DNA from: Bradyrhizobium symbiodeficiens
GTDB taxonomy: Bacteria; Pseudomonadota; Alphaproteobacteria; Rhizobiales; Xanthobacteraceae
NCBI RefSeq assembly: GCF_002266465.3
Contig: NZ_CP029427.2
Location: forward strand, 6,574,501 to 6,638,500
DNA length: 64,000 nucleotides
Direction: 5' to 3'
Of the stretch, positions 52,701 through 61,209 are shown in pieces. A program made the position numbers and the translations under genes. The first letter of the stretch is position 1. Every line of letters starts with the position of its first letter. A model generated the notes under the pieces. The model did not search any database. It was not told the DNA's origin and saw nothing but the letters and a program-made list of their open reading frames with translations.

Positions 52701-53054
52701 ATGAACAGATCAATCGTTGCGATCGCAGCGTTGAGCTTGATGAGCGGCGCTGCTCAGGCAACCACCCTGGAAAAGACCGGCAAGACGGCATCGGGCGAGA
52801 CCTGCAAGGTCACGGTCGAAAAACATGCCGACGGCAGCATCACCGCGGTCGGCTCATCGGGTTCAAGCACGACCGGTTCGACAGCCTCGAGCGGTTCGCT
52901 TTCAAGCTCGAGTTCGGCCGGCGGATCGTCGGTGCACGTGCAGGCGGGCGGCGGCAGCGTATCCAGCTCGTCCTCGACCGCGGGCGGGCCTGGCTCGACC
53001 AGCGCGAGCACCATCACTGTCAACGGCTGCACGATTTCGACCTCGTCCCCCTAA
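52701..53054 (+). CDS. Ser/Gly-rich secreted protein 2
   Basis: A 117-aa exported protein with signal peptide MNRSIVAIAALSLMSGAAQA. A short ordered part (TGKTASGETCKVTVEKHADGSITAVG) is followed by a Ser/Gly/Thr-rich region and a C-terminal VNGCTISTS; the two cysteines (in ETCKV and NGCTI) could form a disulfide. GGAGGAG precedes ATG 52701. It belongs with its two Gly/Ser-rich neighbours. Confidence 0.78.
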   Translation: MNRSIVAIAALSLMSGAAQATTLEKTGKTASGETCKVTVEKHADGSITAVGSSGSSTTGSTASSGSLSSSSSAGGSSVHVQAGGGSVSSSSSTAGGPGSTSASTITVNGCTISTSSP

Positions 53055-53075
53055 GATTCATCAAGAGGATTCAAC

Positions 53076-53504
53076 ATGAGAACGTCATTCGCGACCGCGG
53101 CAATCGCAGCTCTGCTTGCCGCCACCTCACCGGCTCTCGCACAGAAGAGCGTCACGGGCGGAAGCGGCGGCTCGGCTACGGCGGGCGGCACCTCTGCCTC
53201 GACGGTTGGCACCGGCGGCACGTCGACGTCGGCGAACGGCAGCACCGGCTCGTCGATCGCGGCCGGCGGAAGTGCCGCTGCCGTCGATGGCAAGGCGCAG
53301 ACCGGCGTCAGCACGAACAAGGGCAACGGCCCCGTGATGAACTCCAATGCCCGGGCGCAGGCTCATGACGGCGGCACGTTCAGCCGCTCGCATACGCGCA
53401 CCCAGGTCAAGGCTGGTGAAGAGGTCGGCTCGACGACCAAGACGATGTCGCATGTGCCGGGCTCGAAGCCGACGATGTCGACCACCTCGACGACCGCACG
53501 CTAA
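53076..53504 (+). CDS. Gly/Ser/Thr-rich secreted protein 3
   Basis: A 142-aa exported protein with signal peptide MRTSFATAAIAALLAATSPALA. The middle shares the ASTVGTGGTS motif with protein 1; the C-terminal part is more polar (NSNARAQAHDGGTFSRSHTRTQVKAGEEVGSTTKTMSHVPGS). It lies 21 bp after protein 2 and ends before a clear terminator. Function unknown. Confidence 0.78.
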   Translation: MRTSFATAAIAALLAATSPALAQKSVTGGSGGSATAGGTSASTVGTGGTSTSANGSTGSSIAAGGSAAAVDGKAQTGVSTNKGNGPVMNSNARAQAHDGGTFSRSHTRTQVKAGEEVGSTTKTMSHVPGSKPTMSTTSTTAR

Positions 53505-53517
53505 CCTCACGCCCCCT

Positions 53518-53547
53518 GCTGCCCGACTTGTTCGGGCAGCTTTTCTT
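53518..53547 (+). terminator. Intrinsic terminator after the Gly/Ser-rich cluster
   Basis: GCTGCCCGA-CTTGT-TCGGGCAGC, a perfect 9-bp stem with 5-nt loop, followed by TTTTCTT. Classic rho-independent terminator for the genes at 52701-53504, and it separates them from the convergent gene at 53555. Confidence 0.88.
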
Positions 53548-53554
53548 GAGCAGT

Positions 53555-54013
53555 TCAGTTAGCGCTCAGGCTGTGGCTGACACGCGTGACGACTCGGTCC
53601 CATTGCCGCTTCTCGGCCGCGGGATAATTGATCAGCACGCAGTGCACGTAGCCTCGCGAGAAATTGCAGCGGTCGTACCAGATCTTGTCGCGCTTGATGC
53701 TGGAAACGACGAAGAATTTCGGGGTCACACGCTTGTAGATGATGCCGGAAGGTGGCTCCTTCTTGGCCAGGAACGCAGACGGCGAGAGACGCTGGCTGTT
53801 GGAAACAGCCTGCACGGTAAGATCGGCCCGACCATCGGCGGTTCGAAATTGCTGACCGAAGCCGTCGGGCTTGCCCGCAAGCTCCGTGAACAGCGACATG
53901 GGAATGTCCACCGATGTTCCAGCTTCAGGGATGCGGTACGCCGTCCAGCTTTCCGCACGCGCAGCTGAGAGCGTCGCGAGCAACGTGACGATGGCGGCAA
54001 ATGTGGTCCTCAT
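53555..54013 (-). CDS. Secreted protein of unknown function
   Basis: A 152-aa exported protein with signal peptide MRTTFAAIVTLLATLSAARA. The mature part has YRIPEAGTSVDIPMSLF, GFGQQFRTADGRADLTVQAVSN and two cysteines (DRCNF, VHCVL). It resembles small periplasmic proteins seen in Bradyrhizobium, with no known function. It is 10 bp after the next gene on the same strand and probably cotranscribed from the EcfG promoter at 54279-54303. Confidence 0.72.
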   Translation of the reverse strand: MRTTFAAIVTLLATLSAARAESWTAYRIPEAGTSVDIPMSLFTELAGKPDGFGQQFRTADGRADLTVQAVSNSQRLSPSAFLAKKEPPSGIIYKRVTPKFFVVSSIKRDKIWYDRCNFSRGYVHCVLINYPAAEKRQWDRVVTRVSHSLSAN

Positions 54014-54023
54014 GTTCGGTTCC

Positions 54024-54242
54024 TCACGCGCGCGGAATCAATTGCAGCTCCATCAGGGCGATCCTCTGCAGATCAGCGGCGTTGCGCTCGCCAGCACCGG
54101 CGGTACGCAGGATGGATTCGGCGAGTGTGGTGACATGCGAGGAATGCACGGGCTCAGGGAGGCTCGCGACCGCGGCTTCCAGGGCGCCCGTCATGATAGC
54201 GATCACGTCGGGAGAGAATGAGGCGTTGGAAAAATTTTTCAT
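54024..54242 (-). CDS. Small cytoplasmic protein, unknown, EcfG-regulated
   Basis: A 72-aa protein MKNFSNASFSPDVIAIMTGA and so on, predicted all-helical. No domain recognised. A perfect EcfG promoter is centred about 50 bp upstream of ATG 54242, so general-stress induction is likely, even though no ribosome-binding site is obvious. It is followed by the secreted protein gene after 10 bp. Confidence 0.68.
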   Translation of the reverse strand: MKNFSNASFSPDVIAIMTGALEAAVASLPEPVHSSHVTTLAESILRTAGAGERNAADLQRIALMELQLIPRA

Positions 54243-54278
54243 CGGGCGGGACCGGCCCTTTTTGCGGCGAGCACGAAC

Positions 54279-54303
54279 AACGCCGGGAAAAAGCGGAAGT
54301 TCC
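54279..54303 (-). promoter_or_regulatory. Consensus EcfG promoter
   Basis: On the minus strand GGAAC (54299-54303), 16 bp, then CGTT (54279-54282): full match to the general-stress promoter consensus, 37 bp before the 72-aa gene. Confidence 0.75.
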
Positions 54304-54328
54304 CACGACAGCAATCAGGAGCGGCGGC

Positions 54329-55888
54329 TTAGGTCACCGGCTGATATCGCGCGACATGCTCGATTTCCGTCCCCTCGCTCGCGACTGCCTGCATTCTCGC
54401 ATGACTGCCGATGACGAGGCCGGTGAGCGAGAGCATGAGCCCCAGCGCGAGCGGCGCGAACAAGGCCTCTTCCTGAAACAATCCGTTGAGCAGCACGACC
54501 ATGACGCCGAAGCCGGCGAGTCCCTGCGTCAGATAGCCTGACGACGCGTAGAGGCGCCAGGCCTTGAGCGCCATCGCGAAATAGAAGGCCAGCGGCACGA
54601 GGGCACCCACGCCCATCTGGTACAGGAGAACGCCGATCGCGCTCTCGACCGCGCCGTCGATCGTCCCGGCGGCCTGCGCCGCGCTCCAGTCGATGGAGAA
54701 ATAGCTATCCGCCAGATTGCCCCCGATGCCGAGGCCCCGGCCGAAGGGCTTCTGCACGAATCCGTCCAAACCGCCCATCAACCCGATCACGTGATAGTCG
54801 CCGATCTGCAGTCCGAGGCGGATCGCCAGGATCGCAAAGGCGATCATGCCGAGGAAGCCGAACAACAACGTCACCACGGCGCCGATCAGGCGTGTCCCGA
54901 TCCAGGCCGCGGTCACGAAGATGACCGTAATGAGCGCGCCCTTCACGCTGCAGAAAACCAGCAGCGGCAACGCCGCGAGGGCCAGCAGCGGCCGTCCGAC
55001 CGAAAACAGGAACAGAGTGAGAAAGGCGAGCCCGTAGGCGAAGCTGATCGGGTGCATGTTCGGACCGTTGATGCGCAGCATCTTCGACAGGCCGAACCCC
55101 TCGAGCAGGGGCGTGTTCAGGAAATCGAAGCTGAAGCGGTCCTTGAGGTCGACGGGCACGTTGCCGGTGGCCCGCATCTGGGCTTCCCAGACACCCGAAT
55201 GGGTCGCCTTGAGCTCGTCGAACCCCCAGAACGTATAGCCGTTGGTGATGGCCAGCCAGAGATCGCGGAAGACGAGCTCGACATAGCCGCACAGCAGAAG
55301 GATGACCGCGAGCGTCACCAGGAACGGCGTGATGCGCACTTCATAGGTCGCGGCGGTCAGAAGCGAGAGCTGGAACAGGAACAGCGGCAGCACGATATTG
55401 CGCAGATAGACCGCCGCGGGCTGTCCGTCCTGGACGAAGCCGATCGCGAAATACAGCGACACCACGGCGAGCGTGACGACACCCCAGCGCATGATCCGGT
55501 TCACCTCGGCCGATTGATTCCGCTGGCCCAGCACGTAAAGGCCGAACGTCGCCAGCCACATGACGGAGCAGACGAGGAAATTGTAGCCCTTGATGAAGTC
55601 GAGATCGGACGGCAGCGGAACCAGCGGCGACAGGACCGAGACGAACAGGTTCTGGAAGAACAGGACGAAGATCGCGATGGCCGGCGCGTAGGTCGGGACC
55701 GCCAGCACGATGGCGATGCCGACGAAGACCTCGACGACAATGCCGAGAGCCGGATTAGCCAGATGCAGGATAGGTGCACAGCCGATCGTGGCCGTGGCGA
55801 TGCAGAACGTCGCGGCCAGCTCGCGCCAGGCCGGCGGCGATGTCACCGCCTGCACACACTGATCCTGGGTCAAGTAACCGGCGCTCAT
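54329..55888 (-). CDS. Wzy-like polysaccharide polymerase/O-antigen ligase family
   Basis: A 519-aa integral membrane protein with ten or more hydrophobic segments and a large periplasmic loop between them (GYTFWGFDELKATHSGVWEAQMRATGNVPVDLKDRF), the topology of Wzy polymerases and O-antigen ligases. It would polymerise lipid-linked repeat units in the periplasm. It follows the GH5 and co-polymerase genes on the same strand. ATG 55888 (MSAGYLTQDQ) starts the hydrophobic protein. Confidence 0.78.
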   Translation of the reverse strand: MSAGYLTQDQCVQAVTSPPAWRELAATFCIATATIGCAPILHLANPALGIVVEVFVGIAIVLAVPTYAPAIAIFVLFFQNLFVSVLSPLVPLPSDLDFIKGYNFLVCSVMWLATFGLYVLGQRNQSAEVNRIMRWGVVTLAVVSLYFAIGFVQDGQPAAVYLRNIVLPLFLFQLSLLTAATYEVRITPFLVTLAVILLLCGYVELVFRDLWLAITNGYTFWGFDELKATHSGVWEAQMRATGNVPVDLKDRFSFDFLNTPLLEGFGLSKMLRINGPNMHPISFAYGLAFLTLFLFSVGRPLLALAALPLLVFCSVKGALITVIFVTAAWIGTRLIGAVVTLLFGFLGMIAFAILAIRLGLQIGDYHVIGLMGGLDGFVQKPFGRGLGIGGNLADSYFSIDWSAAQAAGTIDGAVESAIGVLLYQMGVGALVPLAFYFAMALKAWRLYASSGYLTQGLAGFGVMVVLLNGLFQEEALFAPLALGLMLSLTGLVIGSHARMQAVASEGTEIEHVARYQPVT

Positions 55889-55971
55889 CGATCGTCCTTT
55901 GGCATCGCGCGGGGAGCACGATAGCGGGCCGCTGTGTAAGGATTCGTTAACGATAGCGAACCGGCGCGATG

Positions 55972-57114
55972 TCAGCGCCGGCCGGGCCGGCTCGCACCGC
56001 CGAGCAGCGCCCGCATCACGTCGGGATCGGGCCTGCCGGTGCTGCGATCGACAAGACCAAAACCCTGAGCCAGCTCCCAATGCGTCCAGCCCCAGCAATG
56101 CTCCCTGGCATAGGCGGTGACCTCGGCCAGCCAGCGCAACCGGCTTTGTCTCGGCGCGCCGGCTTTCAGCACGCCGAACTCGTTGATGATGATCGGACGC
56201 CTGAACTGCTGCTGCCATGCGAGCGCGGGCGCGAGCCAGCGATCGGCCACCGGCTTGTCCTTGGCAGCGGCGATTGCGACGTCGAGCATGCCGAGCGCCT
56301 TGACCGCGCCCCTCGCCTGCAGATCGCTGCGGATCGCCTGGACCTTGGGATCGTCGGCATTGATCGGATAAGGCAGATCGATGATGTCGTGCAGCGGATC
56401 CTGTGAATCCCAATGGGCCTGATGGGTGAACACCATGGGATCGTAGAAGTGGATCGCATAGACGACATCAGTATCCGCCAGCGGACGAAACCGCGGCAGG
56501 GAGTCCGCGCGTTGCCAGTTGACCGGACCGACGATGAGGGTGTTGGCGGGAAGCAATTTGCGGACGAAGGCGGCGAGCGTCTCGGCCTGCCTTTGCCATG
56601 TGTCGGCGTCGATATCGGGCTCGTTGAGCAGCTCGGCGAAGATTCGATCGGCTGGATAGGAGTGCATGATTCCCGCGAGGCCGCTCCAGGCCTCCTGCAT
56701 CTCGCGCAGCGCCGCGTCCGGATCCTGCTTGTGCAGGCGGTTGAAGCGCTCGCCGGGATGAAGATCGACGGAGATGGCATAGCCGAGCGCCGTGAGCTGC
56801 TTCAGCGCCTTGACAAGCACAGCCAGCGTCTCGTCGCGCTCGACCGTCGATGCGAAACGCGGCATCACACGCTCGGCCGGCACCGGCAGCCGGACGTGAC
56901 TCATTCCAGCGCGGCGCAACTGCTGCAGCAATTCGCGGCTTGGCACCTCGCCATTGATCCAGCCGTCCGCATTGAAGCCGCGGGACAATGCGGCAAGCCT
57001 CGCGGGCGCGACCGTCTGCGGAACGGGTACGCAAGTGTCGGCGAAGGCCGGCGGACCAAACGAGATCGACAGGAGCATCGCAGCAACCAGCCGACGACGC
57101 AGCGAGGCTGCCAT
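55972..57114 (-). CDS. Secreted glycoside hydrolase family 5 protein
   Basis: A 380-aa exported glycosidase. After a signal peptide (LVAAMLLSISFGPPAFA) comes a TIM barrel with GH5 motifs: HVRLPVP, the acid/base Glu in ELLNEPD and the nucleophile Glu in IINEFGVL. GH5 enzymes cut beta-glucans or mannans; in an exopolysaccharide cassette it may trim the nascent polymer, like endoglucanases in cellulose loci. ATG 57114 is two bases after the co-polymerase stop. Confidence 0.87.
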   Translation of the reverse strand: MAASLRRRLVAAMLLSISFGPPAFADTCVPVPQTVAPARLAALSRGFNADGWINGEVPSRELLQQLRRAGMSHVRLPVPAERVMPRFASTVERDETLAVLVKALKQLTALGYAISVDLHPGERFNRLHKQDPDAALREMQEAWSGLAGIMHSYPADRIFAELLNEPDIDADTWQRQAETLAAFVRKLLPANTLIVGPVNWQRADSLPRFRPLADTDVVYAIHFYDPMVFTHQAHWDSQDPLHDIIDLPYPINADDPKVQAIRSDLQARGAVKALGMLDVAIAAAKDKPVADRWLAPALAWQQQFRRPIIINEFGVLKAGAPRQSRLRWLAEVTAYAREHCWGWTHWELAQGFGLVDRSTGRPDPDVMRALLGGASRPGRR

Positions 57115-57116
57115 CG

Positions 57117-59288
57117 TCAAACCGCAAGGCCCAATGCGCCGCCCTCGGGATGCGGCGCCTGCGAGCCCGTCGGCGCATGATTGACGACGAGCCCCATCGG
57201 CACGGTCTCATACTGCGACAGCGCCGCGGTCACCCGGCGCATCGCTGCCGACCCTAGCTCGCCGGCGCGCGCCACCAGGACGATCAGGTCAGCATGCGCG
57301 GCCAGCGCGATGGCGTCGGGCTGCAAGGCGAGATTGCCGGCATGGACGATGATCAGGTCGAACTCCGAACGAATATCGTCCTCGGGCCTCGCATCGGCCT
57401 TTCGGCCGGCGCTGAGAAGCTCGTCGATCGATTGAAGTCCAGCCGTGGTCGAGCCGTCGTTCCATTCGGTCACCGGCGGTTGGTGTCCTGCGAATTCGCC
57501 CTGCAACCGGATCAGCACGCTCATCATGCCCCTGTTCACGGCGGCGCGATTGAGCGAACGCGCAACGGTGTTTCCGCCAGCGCTCTTGCCGACCGACAGC
57601 ACGAGAGCGACCTTGCAACCGCGCACGGGCACGCGATCGATCCGCTCGAGCAGCGGCCGCAGATACGGACCGAGATCGAGCTCGGCTGGAGTGGCGATCG
57701 GTCGTTGCCAGACGGTGCTGGTCGCAGTCCCGGACGCGGACGCCAGATCGGGAATGCGGGCCCAGACAGGGAGCCGCGGCATCGCCTCGGGCCGGAGAGC
57801 GGCGGCGACCGGCGGTTGGACTTGAGGCTGGACCTGCTGCGGGACTCGAGCCTGGACCTGGCGGTCCTCAGCCGCGTGCACGGCAGCCTCGGCAGGCGCG
57901 GGCCCGCCGGACATGCTCGTCATCATCGCGACGGCGGCAGTCGATGTCAGCAGCGAGCCGATCGCCAGCGCCGCCAGCAGCAGAGCGAGCGGCGGACGGG
58001 TCGAGCGCAACGGCGGAATGGCGGGCGAGGCGATCTTGCTCTGGGAGCTCTGCAGCTGACGCTGCTCGTTCGTCGTCTTGAACCGCGACAGGAACTGCTC
58101 GTAGATGTTCTTGTTGGCATCGGCGTCGCGCTGCAGCTCCTGCAGCTTCACCAGCGCCTGGCCGTCGACCAGCATCTGCGTCTCGACCGCCTTGAGCTGC
58201 TTTTCCAGCGCGTTCTGCTGCTCCCGCTGAGCTTCGTATTCGGACTTGGCAGTGTCGATGTTCTTCTTCCGCTCGACCTCGATCTGCCGGTTGATATCGG
58301 CCAGCTGACTGTAGGAGATCGCGAGATCGGGATGGCGCTCGCCGTACACCGCCTTCTTCTGCGCGATCTGGTCATTCAGGGTCGAGCGTTGCGCGCGCAG
58401 CATGCTCAAAAGGTCCTGCTTCACGGGACCTTCGACGTTGGCCTTGAGATCGCGTTGCACCTGCTCGTAGCGCGCCTTGGCTTCCTCGGTGCGAAGACGG
58501 GCGGCGGAGACCTGCTGATTGATATCGGTCACCCGCAATTGTTGGGTGGTCGAATCCTTGCCGGCATTGAGGATCTTGTGCTCGAGCCTGAAGGCGGCGA
58601 CGGCGTCTTCCGATGCGCGCAGGCGCTCGCTCAACGCCTTCAGCCGGTCCTTGAGCCAGTCGGCGGCCTCGTCCGTGGCCTCGGTACGGACACGGCCCTG
58701 GCTGGCGACGAACGCCGCGGCGATGGCGTTGGCGTAGTAGGCAGCCCGCTCGGGGCGGTTCGAGGTGAAGGAAATCGCGATGACGTAAGTGAGCCCGCGC
58801 CGCGTGATCTCAAGGCGGTTGCGGAACTTCTCGAGCAGGCGCGTCATGTCGGTATGACCGCCGGCGATGTCATCGTCATCGGCGATCTTGAGCTGCTCGA
58901 TCAGGGGACGGAGAAAGCCGTCCGATTTGGCGATCTCGATCTGGCTCTGAAGCGCCGCGGCGTCCTGGCCGATACCCGGCAAGACGTCCTGCTCCGTGGT
59001 GACACGCAGCTCCCGGGGATCGAGCACGACCAGCGCCGTTGCGGCGTAGCGGACCGGCAGAACCATCAGGGCGATGATGCCGAGGGCGAACAACGCCAGC
59101 GCCAGCGTCAGAATCCTCCGGCCGTTCTCCCGCAGGAACGCGAGTGCTCCGGAGACGGTCAGCGATCCCTTGATCAGCGCCGGCGCGGCACCCTCGGGAT
59201 TCGTGCGCGCAGCCCGCGGCGCTTCCCACGAAGCCGCTGGCTCCGTCGGGGCGATGCTTCGCGGAGATGGGCGGCTACCGAACGCCAT
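57117..59288 (-). CDS. Polysaccharide co-polymerase (Wzz/ExoP-like) with degenerate kinase domain
   Basis: A 723-aa inner-membrane protein. A Wzz domain with a first membrane span near residues 60-80 (ILTLALALFALGIIALMVLPV) is followed by long coiled coils (about 200-420), a second span (LALLLAALAIGSLLTSTAAVAMM) and a Pro/Gln-rich linker. The C-terminal part is laid out as a bacterial tyrosine kinase but the P-loop is LSVGKSAGGN and the Walker B Asp is His (DLIIVHAGN), so kinase activity is unlikely. It would set polymer length. Confidence 0.85.
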   Translation of the reverse strand: MAFGSRPSPRSIAPTEPAASWEAPRAARTNPEGAAPALIKGSLTVSGALAFLRENGRRILTLALALFALGIIALMVLPVRYAATALVVLDPRELRVTTEQDVLPGIGQDAAALQSQIEIAKSDGFLRPLIEQLKIADDDDIAGGHTDMTRLLEKFRNRLEITRRGLTYVIAISFTSNRPERAAYYANAIAAAFVASQGRVRTEATDEAADWLKDRLKALSERLRASEDAVAAFRLEHKILNAGKDSTTQQLRVTDINQQVSAARLRTEEAKARYEQVQRDLKANVEGPVKQDLLSMLRAQRSTLNDQIAQKKAVYGERHPDLAISYSQLADINRQIEVERKKNIDTAKSEYEAQREQQNALEKQLKAVETQMLVDGQALVKLQELQRDADANKNIYEQFLSRFKTTNEQRQLQSSQSKIASPAIPPLRSTRPPLALLLAALAIGSLLTSTAAVAMMTSMSGGPAPAEAAVHAAEDRQVQARVPQQVQPQVQPPVAAALRPEAMPRLPVWARIPDLASASGTATSTVWQRPIATPAELDLGPYLRPLLERIDRVPVRGCKVALVLSVGKSAGGNTVARSLNRAAVNRGMMSVLIRLQGEFAGHQPPVTEWNDGSTTAGLQSIDELLSAGRKADARPEDDIRSEFDLIIVHAGNLALQPDAIALAAHADLIVLVARAGELGSAAMRRVTAALSQYETVPMGLVVNHAPTGSQAPHPEGGALGLAV

Positions 59289-59507
59289 GGGGTTGGACTC
59301 GAAATCAACTGACAGTCATAGTTCAGAGGCTTGCGACACCGTAAATATCCATGGTTAACCGGCAGTTACGGCCGCGGCACGAAGCCGTCAGGATGTCCGG
59401 CTCGGCCATGCCGGCGGTGACGCGGCGCCCGGGATCGCCGGCGGTGCAGGCCGATTTCAACGCGCCCCGCGTCGAGGCGGCCTTGAGGAAAAATCAGCAC
59501 CGATCGA

Positions 59508-60287
59508 TCAAATCCAGCCCAAGCTACGGAGCAGCATGTAGACAGCGACCGCGCATATGAGCGCCGCAAACACGGTGTTCAACGCGCCCTTGCGGCCAGC
59601 AAGGGAAGTTGCGGAGCGGGCGCCGAGAAGTCCTCCAACAAGGCCGCCGACGATGAACAGCCCCGCGAGAGACCAGTCCACAAGGCCGGACACGGCGTAG
59701 TTCGCCGCAGTTGTCAGCCCGAACGCGGTGACCGCCAGGAGAGAGGAACCCACCGCGTACAAGATCGGCATGCCGGTGGCGGCGATCAGAGCGGGCACGA
59801 TCAGGAAGCCACCGCCGATCCCGAAGAAGCCGGACAAGGCTCCTGTGGCGAGGCCCAAGCCCACAAGCTTCGGCAGATTTTCCCGATTGAGCCTCACCGA
59901 CGGCTCCCCCTCGCCGGAACGGCCCCTCAGCATCAGCGCGCCCACGACCATCATGACGATGGCGAACAAGGCGAGAAGATTCTGACCATCAATGATCTTG
60001 CCGACAGTGGAGCCGAGAAAGGCGCCGGCTATGCCGGCGAGCGCGAACACCGAGGCGCAGCGCCACTTCACGTTACCGGCGCGGACGTGGTTCGCCAGGT
60101 TGGCGGCAGCGTTCGCCGCAACCGCGATGGCGCTGGTCCCGATCGCGACGTGGGGATCCGCCACCCCGACCAGATAGATCAGAAGCGGGACGGCCAGAAT
60201 CGACCCGCCGCCTCCGACCAGCCCGAGCGAGAAGCCGACCAGCGAACCGGAGGCGACACCAAGTGCGCCTTGGGTCAGGGATAGCAT
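59508..60287 (-). CDS. TauE/SafE family sulfite/sulfur anion exporter
   Basis: A 259-aa membrane protein with about eight spans and the duplicated glycine-rich motifs LGLVGGGGSILAVPLL and GFFGIGGGFLIVPAL of the family. It would export sulfite or related sulfur anions produced from sulfide. ATG 60287 follows AGGA; a start at 60308 is possible. It is the last gene of the BigR-rhodanese-exporter unit, although a 148-bp gap precedes it. Confidence 0.88.
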   Translation of the reverse strand: MLSLTQGALGVASGSLVGFSLGLVGGGGSILAVPLLIYLVGVADPHVAIGTSAIAVAANAAANLANHVRAGNVKWRCASVFALAGIAGAFLGSTVGKIIDGQNLLALFAIVMMVVGALMLRGRSGEGEPSVRLNRENLPKLVGLGLATGALSGFFGIGGGFLIVPALIAATGMPILYAVGSSLLAVTAFGLTTAANYAVSGLVDWSLAGLFIVGGLVGGLLGARSATSLAGRKGALNTVFAALICAVAVYMLLRSLGWI

Positions 60288-60435
60288 CGTGCATTCCTCA
60301 ATTGCCATCAGGCAGCGACGGCACGTGGTAGTCCGGCAATGCCGGGGCGCTCACATCAAGACGGCCACGCAACGGGGCGGCGACCGCCGCGACGATCAGT
60401 CCGGCACGATCTGCATTTGGCGTTGAGCCCGTGGC

Positions 60436-60762
60436 TCAACGCCGCTCGCTTTCAACCGGCAACCCCGCCTTGCGCCATGCGTCAAGCCCGCCTTCCACGA
60501 TGAAAGCTTCGCAGCTTCGGTCCAGTTTCGACGCGAGGCGGGACGCATTGATCTGTGTGCGGGCGCCGCTCTTGCAGTGGAAAATGACCTGCTTGCCCTG
60601 ATGCGCCGCAAAATCGGCCTCGTCGAGCTTCGACAAGGGCAGGTTTCGAGCGCCCACGATCCTTTCGCGGTCGTGCTCATCCGGTTCGCGGATGTCGATG
60701 AGGATAGCGCCCTTTTCGACGAGATGGCGTGCTTGTGCAGGATTGATGGTGGGTAGCGACAT
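60436..60762 (-). CDS. Single-domain rhodanese
   Basis: A 108-aa sulfurtransferase. LIDIREPDEHDRERIVGARNLPLSKL and the active-site cysteine in FHCKSGART are intact, ending in the VEGGLDAWRKAGLPV signature. It would transfer persulfide sulfur within the sulfide detoxification cluster. It lies 20 bp after the BigR-like gene. Confidence 0.9.
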   Translation of the reverse strand: MSLPTINPAQARHLVEKGAILIDIREPDEHDRERIVGARNLPLSKLDEADFAAHQGKQVIFHCKSGARTQINASRLASKLDRSCEAFIVEGGLDAWRKAGLPVESERR

Positions 60763-60782
60763 TCTTGGCTCCTTCTGTGGTC

Positions 60783-61115
60783 CTATTTGTTCTTCGTTCT
60801 GACAGGCGCGCAAAACAGCCTGTAGAGGGTGGCGAAGAGCTGCTCGATGCGCGGATCGGCGATGCGATACCAGAGCGTCTGGCTTTCCCTCCGAAAAGTG
60901 ACGAGACCCTCCTCGCGCATCTTGGCGAGGTGTTGGGATAGGGCCGATTGCGACAGGCCCACGGCTTCAGCGAGGGAACTGACGTTGTCCTCGCCGCATT
61001 CAACGAGTCTGCACAGGATCATCAACCGGCGTTCATTGGCGAGCGCCCGCAAGATGGCGGCAACCTCGACGGCCTGCTTCTCGAAAGTTTCCGGATCGAA
61101 CGTCGAGGACGCCAT
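60783..61115 (-). CDS. bigR: BigR/SqrR-type ArsR family persulfide sensor
   Basis: A 110-aa ArsR-type winged-helix repressor: EVAAILRALANERRLMILCRLVECGEDNVSSLAEAVGLSQSALSQHLAKMREEGLV. Cysteines at residues 35, 40 and 102 match the layout of BigR/SqrR, in which two cysteines form a disulfide or tetrasulfide on sulfide stress and release the DNA. It is divergent from the metallo-hydrolase gene and next to an AT-rich dyad. Confidence 0.88.
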   Translation of the reverse strand: MASSTFDPETFEKQAVEVAAILRALANERRLMILCRLVECGEDNVSSLAEAVGLSQSALSQHLAKMREEGLVTFRRESQTLWYRIADPRIEQLFATLYRLFCAPVRTKNK

Positions 61116-61137
61116 CGGCCTATCTCTCTTACTTTAG

Positions 61138-61165
61138 ATATTGCTTATTTAGCTAATGCTAATAT
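61138..61165. promoter_or_regulatory. Candidate BigR operator
   Basis: AT-rich imperfect dyad in the 94-bp divergent interval: ATATTGCTTA on the left and TAATGCTAATAT on the right around TTTAGC. BigR is known to bind AT-rich palindromes over its promoter, so it could repress both directions. Confidence 0.5.
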
Positions 61166-61209
61166 ATCCGTCAAGACCGACCAGACGCTGACATCAGGAG
61201 GTTCCAGAC

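Noticed and set aside
55889..56413. A 175-codon N-terminal extension of the Wzy-like protein
   Set aside because: It overlaps the GH5 gene in another frame and has Arg/Ala-rich shadow composition; the membrane protein starts naturally at ATG 55888.
59289..59507. Short open frames between the co-polymerase and exporter genes
   Set aside because: No ribosome-binding site or recognisable protein on either strand; composition is that of non-coding shadow frames.
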